Shown here: one piece after another, positions 8,106 to 13,672 of the stretch
How positions within the stretch are numbered: position 1 is the first letter of the stretch
How the letters are laid out: each line of letters begins with the position of its first letter
Source: Tannerella sp.
GTDB taxonomy: Bacteria; Bacteroidota; Bacteroidia; Bacteroidales; Tannerellaceae
Length of the DNA: 13,672 nt
Assembly: GCA_031261145.1 (NCBI GenBank)
Contig: JAISJX010000392.1
Coordinates: forward strand, 1-13,672
Reading direction: 5' to 3'
Program-made: the position numbers and the translations under genes
The notes under the pieces: model-generated
Seen by the model: the letters and a program-made list of their open reading frames with translations, nothing else
Told to the model about the DNA's origin: nothing
Databases searched by the model: none

Positions 8106-11100
8106 TCATTTTTCGACAACAACCCATCCGGCCCGGGTGCGTGCCTGCACGTTGGTATCGTACATCGCTTCGCACTGAATGGCGGGGATGACAAATCGTC
8201 CGGCATAAGATGCCATCAGTCTAATTTTAAACGTCTTGCTCGTATTGTAATTCAAATCGAAGTAGGTCAGCACGCGGTCGTCGCGGAGGTCCTGATACGT
8301 ATAGGACGCTTTATTATTCCGGTTATCAGGCTCGTCCGGGTCTATCATCCGGTCGTTACGGATTTCCCAGCCGGACGGGATAATCTGCGTGAGCGCCAAA
8401 TCCGTATAATTCTGCACACCGCTGATATTCGTCACTTTGATTACCGCCACAAAATCGGCACCCTGTTTCAGGCGCGTCACATCGACGGGCGTTCCGCCCA
8501 AATCGGTATAGTTCACGTCCAGACGGATATTATTCTCGACCGCAGGCAGCGAATCGCGAAGCGGCTTGGTCTTCGACACGAGATTGACATACAAGACGCC
8601 GTCGCCGTCGTCCTTCACCGTCACTGTTCCCGAAGCGGGTTTCGTGGGAATATCTATCTGATAAACCGCCTTTTTCTGTTTCACGATGGACTGTTTAGCG
8701 CCATTCAATGTCCAGGTGAAACTGGGCGCTTCGGATAGTTTTCCGGCCAGATACCCCATTGCAACCAACGAATAAGCGGTCGATTGCGTGGTGAAATACA
8801 TTTCCCTCATCAGGCTTTTCGACACTTTTTCCGCTTGTACAAAGGCTTCTTTATCCTTACCCATCAATATGAACGTTTCCAGAATCATGGCCTCGTCACG
8901 GCAGGAAGAGCCGTAACTCGAATTAGATGACGAGTAAGGATCAATATCTGTTGGAGCATTAAATATCAGTTCGTTGGCTGCGTTCATCTTACCGGCAAGG
9001 GCATACGCCGCCGCCAACCGCCAACGGGCTTGTACCGAGATGTTTTTCAACTCTTTCAGCCGGTTCATCGCACCTATTTCGGGAGCGCCCGCCAAAGCCA
9101 GCGTATAAAGCCGGTAGGATTGAGTCAGGTCGGACTGGTCGTAATAATACCGTCCGTTATTCCGGGTGGTCGGCTGCCAGTTCTGTGCAGCGGAACGTTG
9201 GTAATTCTTCCACCGGTTAATCACCGCCGTATTCACATCGTATCCTTTTTCTTTCGCCAGTACCAAGAAACTACCGGCATACGAGGTAATCCATTCGTTC
9301 TCAAAATTATCACCCGGCCAATAGACAATCCCGCCATTAGACAACTGCCGTCCGTAGAGGTTTATAATCGCATCGCGCACATTCTTTTTAATCATCTCGG
9401 ATTCATTGGCATCCATGTCTTTGAACAGTGGAATATACAGCAGCGGCAAGGCTCTGGACGTCAATTGCTCCGAACAGTAATGCGGATAGTAATACAAGAA
9501 GTCGAAACGGCGGCTGATGTCAATCGAAGGAATGCGTGAAACTTCCAATTTCACCCAGTTATCACCATAGCCTTCATCCAAACGGTAGGTAAATTCGCCT
9601 GTCTCTCCGTTTTCCAATAATTTATTATCAAAAGAAACTATCGGCGGATTCGGATTGCGCACATCAATTTCAATGGTTTCTTTGGAGGTCTGACCGTCGC
9701 CGGTTGCCGTCACCGTCACCTTTTCCACGCCCGTCACCGAGCCTGATTGCAGGGTGAAATAAACGATTTCGTCACCCGGCGCGGAGAAATTCAGCGTTTT
9801 TGCCTGGGCGCTCACCAACTTGAGTTTACCGGTCGTTTCCACCTTGACCGTCACATTCTTCACCGTATTTTCCATGACAAACACATTCACCGGCAAAGCG
9901 ATTTCTTCATCCACACTGACAACCCTCGGCAGCGATGGCAATACCATCAACGGTGTACGAACCGGCGCCGTTTTTTCCGCATTGCCATAAGCGCCGTTCT
10001 GCCCGGCAACGACCATCACGCGGACAGAGCCGATATACGGGGGCAACGTCAATGGGTGCGTCTTCTCCTCGCCCTTTTTCAGTGCAAACGGACCGATAAA
10101 CCGGACGACAGGCTTGAAGCGGTTCGCCTTGGCGCTGCCGATTCGTCCTTCGTCGCCTCCGATGCTGAAGAGCGAACCATATTTGCCTGCAAACGCGCCT
10201 ATTACATCGTCATACATATCCCATGTGCGGATGCCTAACGCCTCACGCGCATAAAACTCGTTCCACGGATCGGGCGTTTTGAAATTCGTCAAATCCAACA
10301 GTCCTTCGTCCACCACAGCCAGCGTGTAAGTCATTGCCTTTCCGTTCGCTTCCTTCACTTTAACCGAAAATTCCGTTTCGGGACGCAACACATCCGCCAT
10401 CGTGATCCGGGGCGTGAGGATGGAAGCCTTATTCGTCACAAAGACCGGCATTACGCCATACATGCGGATAGGCAAATCATTGGCTGTCTGCTCGTGGGGT
10501 TGCAATAAACTGATATGGACATACACATTCGGCGCCATATTTTCCGTCACCTTAAAGGTGTATTTCGTATCGCCCGCAGCGGATACATTCACCCATTCGC
10601 GACTGAAAACGTCCGAACCGTTTTCGAGCGCAACCAATGCACGGCCTCCCGCCGCCGCCGGAATAATCACCGTTACGGTTTCGCCTGTTTCGTACGAATT
10701 TTTATCCGTCGAGAACGTCAGCATTTTGGCGCCGCTTGGGTCGGACTTATTCGAGCGTCCGCGCCAGTCAGGCCAATCCACATAGACTACGCCGCCCGTC
10801 GCATGGCCGCCGTCACGGTCTTTTACATAGACTAAATAACGTCCCCATTCCGGGTAATTAATTTTGAATTTGATTTGCGCTTTCCCGTTCACCGTTCGCA
10901 GATCACCCTTATCAACCGGTATAATCGACGAGTTTTGCAGGTAGGAAGCAAAGGATTCGTCATTATGTTCCCACCACCAACTCCAGCCGATGCGGTAGAT
11001 TTTATATTCCAGGCCGGAACGATTCACCGGCTTGCCGTCGGCATCCACAGTCACGATGTCAAACACATTCTCGACATCGGTTTCAAAGTAACTTGATGGC

Positions 11101-13672
11101 TCTTTTTGGTTGAAATTAATCCCCACATACGTATGGAATGGCGAGAACGGAATCGACTGGTTATTAATGCTTACATCGCCACCCTGTTCATAGACGTTGC
11201 AAGAGAGGTGCGCCCGCAACAGTCCCGGCGCGTTCTTCGCTTCCGGCACTTTCATATTGAAACGCACATCGCCCTGTTCATCCAGTTTGCCTTCAAATAC
11301 ATTCATCGCATAATCGGATGATGAAAAGTTGGACGCCGGATTATCGAAGATATATTTTTCGTAGCCTTTGAACTGCGAAACGGTCTTCGAGAGCGATATT
11401 TCCATGCTCGTATTCAAGTTACGGGCTACTGCGCCGGTCAGCCATGCCGCATGAATCGAAACAGGCGTCTGGCTTACGCCCGCCGAAATCCTGTTTCCGG
11501 GCACTTCCACGTTAATTTTCAAACGGTTCGGTTTGATAGCTTCGATCCGGAGCGGTTTATGGAACGAGGTTCCGCCGACTTTCACGTAGGCGCTCCAAAG
11601 GCCCGTAGGATCGTCCGCCCTGGTCGGGACATCGAAGGTATAAAAACTGTTCAGACCGTTCACCGACACTTGTTTGGATGCAAACTGTCCACGCGGGTTA
11701 TAGACTTCGAGCGAAACCGGATAACCGGCCGGGATTCTCTGCTCGTGGTCTTCGAGTATAAACGAGAGATGCAACGTATCGCCCGGACGCCATACGCCCC
11801 GCTCGCCGTAAATATAACCTTTCAATCCTTTTTTTATCTCTTTTCCGCCTACATCAAAGCGGCTTAGCATATTCTCCTGCCCGTCCGTCAACTTGAGGTA
11901 TGTCTTTTGTTTATCCGCCGTAGCGACTAATGCAAAAGGCTGTTGTTTCGTATCCAAAACGACAAAACCGTTCTCGTCCGTCCGCGCCGAGCCTACCGGT
12001 TGTAACTGGAAATTATACGCCGTCACATCCGCGCCTTTCACCGGTTTGGTATCCAATAAATCCGTCACCGCTACCCACAAACGGTTATTCGTATTGCCTT
12101 TGACGATTACTCCCAGATTTGAAGCCAGCACGTTGGTGACAGCTTTCCGCTCGGAACGCATGTAATAAGACGCATGGCACGGATTATGCTGTTGATCCCA
12201 TTCATATTCTTCCCAGTCAATCTCATTTTCATAGTAATAACTCTCCGCAATATTCCATACGGCTTCATCTTCTTCGGTCATTTCGCCCGAACCAATCGTT
12301 TCCAATTGATTGGCGACCTGCATTTGCCCAACCGATTCGCCACCACAGTTATACGCCGAATAATTTTTGCCAAAGGTCAGTTCCACCCGGTAGATTGCGC
12401 CCGGTTCTTGTTTGATAACTGTATTCAAATCAATGGAATAATTATTCCAATCATGTATATTTTTGGTCGGGTCGTCCAAGCGAAGCGTCTTTTTGTAGAT
12501 CAAACGCCCATACCGCCTTAACGAATACGAGGATTTAGAAGACAAATTATTCTCTTGCAGGAACATAAGCACATTGTTTTCGTAAATACGGATAATCTTC
12601 AAATCGACCGCATACAAACTGACCGCGCGGAAAGGCAGTAACAAGTTCTGCGAATTTGGCATAATCGTCCCCGAAGACAGAAATTCCACCGCCGGCGCTA
12701 ACGATTCCATCTGCAACGACGCGGAAACCGATTTTCCCAACCGATCATTGTCCGTATTCTTCAATCCCTGGTCGAGGGTGACATTCACCATGTAATCGTT
12801 GGACTTCACACTCCTGCGCTCAAAAAACAGATTCACGACATTGTCCTGCACCTGAGCGACATAATTAGACACTTCGTTCAACGAAATCATACCCCGCAAA
12901 TCCTGCGATTCCGAAACAGGGCTTGAAAAAGTTAGCCGGATACCAAATTCGGGCGTTTCGATAAACTCTGCCGACAACAATTTGAATGTATTGATTTCAG
13001 GAATCACTACCTCCGCACGCATCGTTTTGTTCACGCCGACGCTTTTCCCCGAAGCGACGATCTTCAGTATCGTTTCTTCCTGTTTTTTGTCAATGTCGGC
13101 CACTGTAAAACGGAAAATATGCGGGTCGTCGCTCGCCTGTACCGTCGCCGTAAACGAATCTCCATTCCTCTCTGCGGCAATCATTTTCGATACATTCTGC
13201 AGATCGGGCGTTTCGCTGAAACGTATTTCGCCGCCCACCGCCACTTTATCAGATTGCGGATCCGTAATATCCAACGACGTCGTTTTTATCGTAAAATCAC
13301 GTTCTTCCACCCGGAAAGAGAAGTCGAATTTCGAAAATTTCTTATCGACCTGACATACTTTTCCCAGCGCAAAAGTCACATTATATAATGTACCCGGTTG
13401 CAGCGCTCCCGAATCCGGCGTAAATTCAAGCGTTTTATTATTCAGCCAATACGCCTTACCCGAAAGCGACGGCGAAAAACCGAACAGTTTCTCTTTGACC
13501 TCCGAGCCAAGCTCTACAATGGGTTGTTCCTGCGCCAATTCCAATCGAATCGACGAATTTGACGAGATAACGCCCCCCGTGTATGCGCTGATATACGGCG
13601 CAAATTCCGACGACGGAGTAATATCCTTATTGGTCTTACAAGACGACAATGCAACACCCGCCAACAGCGCCG
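8106..13672 (-). CDS. Bacterial alpha-2-macroglobulin lipoprotein, 5' end cut by window
   Basis: Large periplasmic protease trap of the YfhM/ECAM type, which swings onto an attacking protease and links to it through a thioester. The frame is open to the edge (A-L-L-A-G-V-A-L-S-S-C), so the start codon is outside; I number from the TTG at 13664, 1852 residues. ALSSC is a lipobox with the lipidated Cys at residue 9. The residues after it (KTNKD) lack an acidic export signal, suggesting it faces the periplasm. The MG2-like domain (YGERGVWRPGDTL) starts near 618. VVDEGLLDLTNF is near 1120, and the A2M domain starts near 1185. The thioester motif Cys1397-Ser-Glu-Gln1400 lies in an alpha-helical domain to about 1690, followed by a C-terminal beta domain. 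An acidic, aromatic-rich segment lies near 460-500. Downstream pbpC is the usual partner. Length and motifs are normal; no disruption seen. Confidence 0.95.
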   Translation of the reverse strand, partial: ALLAGVALSSCKTNKDITPSSEFAPYISAYTGGVISSNSSIRLELAQEQPIVELGSEVKEKLFGFSPSLSGKAYWLNNKTLEFTPDSGALQPGTLYNVTFALGKVCQVDKKFSKFDFSFRVEERDFTIKTTSLDITDPQSDKVAVGGEIRFSETPDLQNVSKMIAAERNGDSFTATVQASDDPHIFRFTVADIDKKQEETILKIVASGKSVGVNKTMRAEVVIPEINTFKLLSAEFIETPEFGIRLTFSSPVSESQDLRGMISLNEVSNYVAQVQDNVVNLFFERRSVKSNDYMVNVTLDQGLKNTDNDRLGKSVSASLQMESLAPAVEFLSSGTIMPNSQNLLLPFRAVSLYAVDLKIIRIYENNVLMFLQENNLSSKSSYSLRRYGRLIYKKTLRLDDPTKNIHDWNNYSIDLNTVIKQEPGAIYRVELTFGKNYSAYNCGGESVGQMQVANQLETIGSGEMTEEDEAVWNIAESYYYENEIDWEEYEWDQQHNPCHASYYMRSERKAVTNVLASNLGVIVKGNTNNRLWVAVTDLLDTKPVKGADVTAYNFQLQPVGSARTDENGFVVLDTKQQPFALVATADKQKTYLKLTDGQENMLSRFDVGGKEIKKGLKGYIYGERGVWRPGDTLHLSFILEDHEQRIPAGYPVSLEVYNPRGQFASKQVSVNGLNSFYTFDVPTRADDPTGLWSAYVKVGGTSFHKPLRIEAIKPNRLKINVEVPGNRISAGVSQTPVSIHAAWLTGAVARNLNTSMEISLSKTVSQFKGYEKYIFDNPASNFSSSDYAMNVFEGKLDEQGDVRFNMKVPEAKNAPGLLRAHLSCNVYEQGGDVSINNQSIPFSPFHTYVGINFNQKEPSSYFETDVENVFDIVTVDADGKPVNRSGLEYKIYRIGWSWWWEHNDESFASYLQNSSIIPVDKGDLRTVNGKAQIKFKINYPEWGRYLVYVKDRDGGHATGGVVYVDWPDWRGRSNKSDPSGAKMLTFSTDKNSYETGETVTVIIPAAAGGRALVALENGSDVFSREWVNVSAAGDTKYTFKVTENMAPNVYVHISLLQPHEQTANDLPIRMYGVMPVFVTNKASILTPRITMADVLRPETEFSVKVKEANGKAMTYTLAVVDEGLLDLTNFKTPDPWNEFYAREALGIRTWDMYDDVIGAFAGKYGSLFSIGGDEGRIGSAKANRFKPVVRFIGPFALKKGEEKTHPLTLPPYIGSVRVMVVAGQNGAYGNAEKTAPVRTPLMVLPSLPRVVSVDEEIALPVNVFVMENTVKNVTVKVETTGKLKLVSAQAKTLNFSAPGDEIVYFTLQSGSVTGVEKVTVTATGDGQTSKETIEIDVRNPNPPIVSFDNKLLENGETGEFTYRLDEGYGDNWVKLEVSRIPSIDISRRFDFLYYYPHYCSEQLTSRALPLLYIPLFKDMDANESEMIKKNVRDAIINLYGRQLSNGGIVYWPGDNFENEWITSYAGSFLVLAKEKGYDVNTAVINRWKNYQRSAAQNWQPTTRNNGRYYYDQSDLTQSYRLYTLALAGAPEIGAMNRLKELKNISVQARWRLAAAYALAGKMNAANELIFNAPTDIDPYSSSNSSYGSSCRDEAMILETFILMGKDKEAFVQAEKVSKSLMREMYFTTQSTAYSLVAMGYLAGKLSEAPSFTWTLNGAKQSIVKQKKAVYQIDIPTKPASGTVTVKDDGDGVLYVNLVSKTKPLRDSLPAVENNIRLDVNYTDLGGTPVDVTRLKQGADFVAVIKVTNISGVQNYTDLALTQIIPSGWEIRNDRMIDPDEPDNRNNKASYTYQDLRDDRVLTYFDLNYNTSKTFKIRLMASYAGRFVIPAIQCEAMYDTNVQARTRAGWVVVEK

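Noticed and set aside
8075..8206. Longer start for PBP1C, adding 44 residues.
   Set aside because: It would overlap the end of the macroglobulin gene by about 100 bases and put a polar, proline-rich stretch before the membrane anchor. The ATG at 8074 gives a standard anchor and the usual family length.
8106..13388. Many plus-strand open frames of 60-280 residues opposite pbpC and the macroglobulin gene.
   Set aside because: They are shadows of long, well-supported coding sequence on the minus strand, with compositions (His, Arg, Ile rich) typical of antisense translation.
13662..13664. TTG at 13664 as the true start of the macroglobulin.
   Set aside because: The frame stays open to the window edge and a lipoprotein signal peptide needs more residues than the eight before the lipobox Cys, so the start must lie outside.

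Overview
The window looks like an ordinary chromosomal stretch from a member of the Bacteroidota, most likely Bacteroidales of the Parabacteroides/Tannerellaceae type. The clade call rests on promoters of the TTTG / TAnnTTTG type, no Shine-Dalgarno-like sequences before the starts, about 50% G+C by eye, and a lipoprotein alpha-2-macroglobulin paired with penicillin-binding protein 1C. The genus is a guess. Every gene I can support lies on the minus strand, so the order of transcription runs from high to low coordinates.

Region 1 (13672 to 5783) is a two-gene envelope unit. A bacterial alpha-2-macroglobulin lipoprotein, cut at its N-terminus by the window edge and carrying an intact CSEQ thioester motif, is followed after 31 bases by pbpC, a bifunctional transglycosylase/transpeptidase. 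This is the known colonization or defence pairing: the macroglobulin traps foreign proteases and PBP1C is thought to repair breached peptidoglycan.

Region 2 (about 5782 to 2437) begins with a repeat-rich spacer, then the RNase P RNA gene (rnpB) with a clear Bacteroidales promoter. About 24 bases after the RNA come a YihY/BrkB-family membrane protein and, 12 bases later, a MATE-family transporter. I see no separate promoter for the two membrane protein genes, so they may be transcribed through rnpB.

Region 3 (2436 to 1) holds two monocistronic-looking secreted proteins. One is a 129-residue protein of unknown function with a signal peptide; the other is a zinc-dependent M28 aminopeptidase-type exopeptidase. 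Each has its own TAnnTTTG promoter, and the spacers carry short repeats. The M28 reading frame stays open to the window edge and runs through two tandem hairpins, so its true C-terminus is uncertain.

I found no CRISPR array, tRNA, insertion sequence or phage gene, and no convincing previously undescribed system. The points most worth a second look are the rnpB-brkB junction, the C-terminus of the M28 gene, and the reuse of one short repeat as the -33 box of several promoters.
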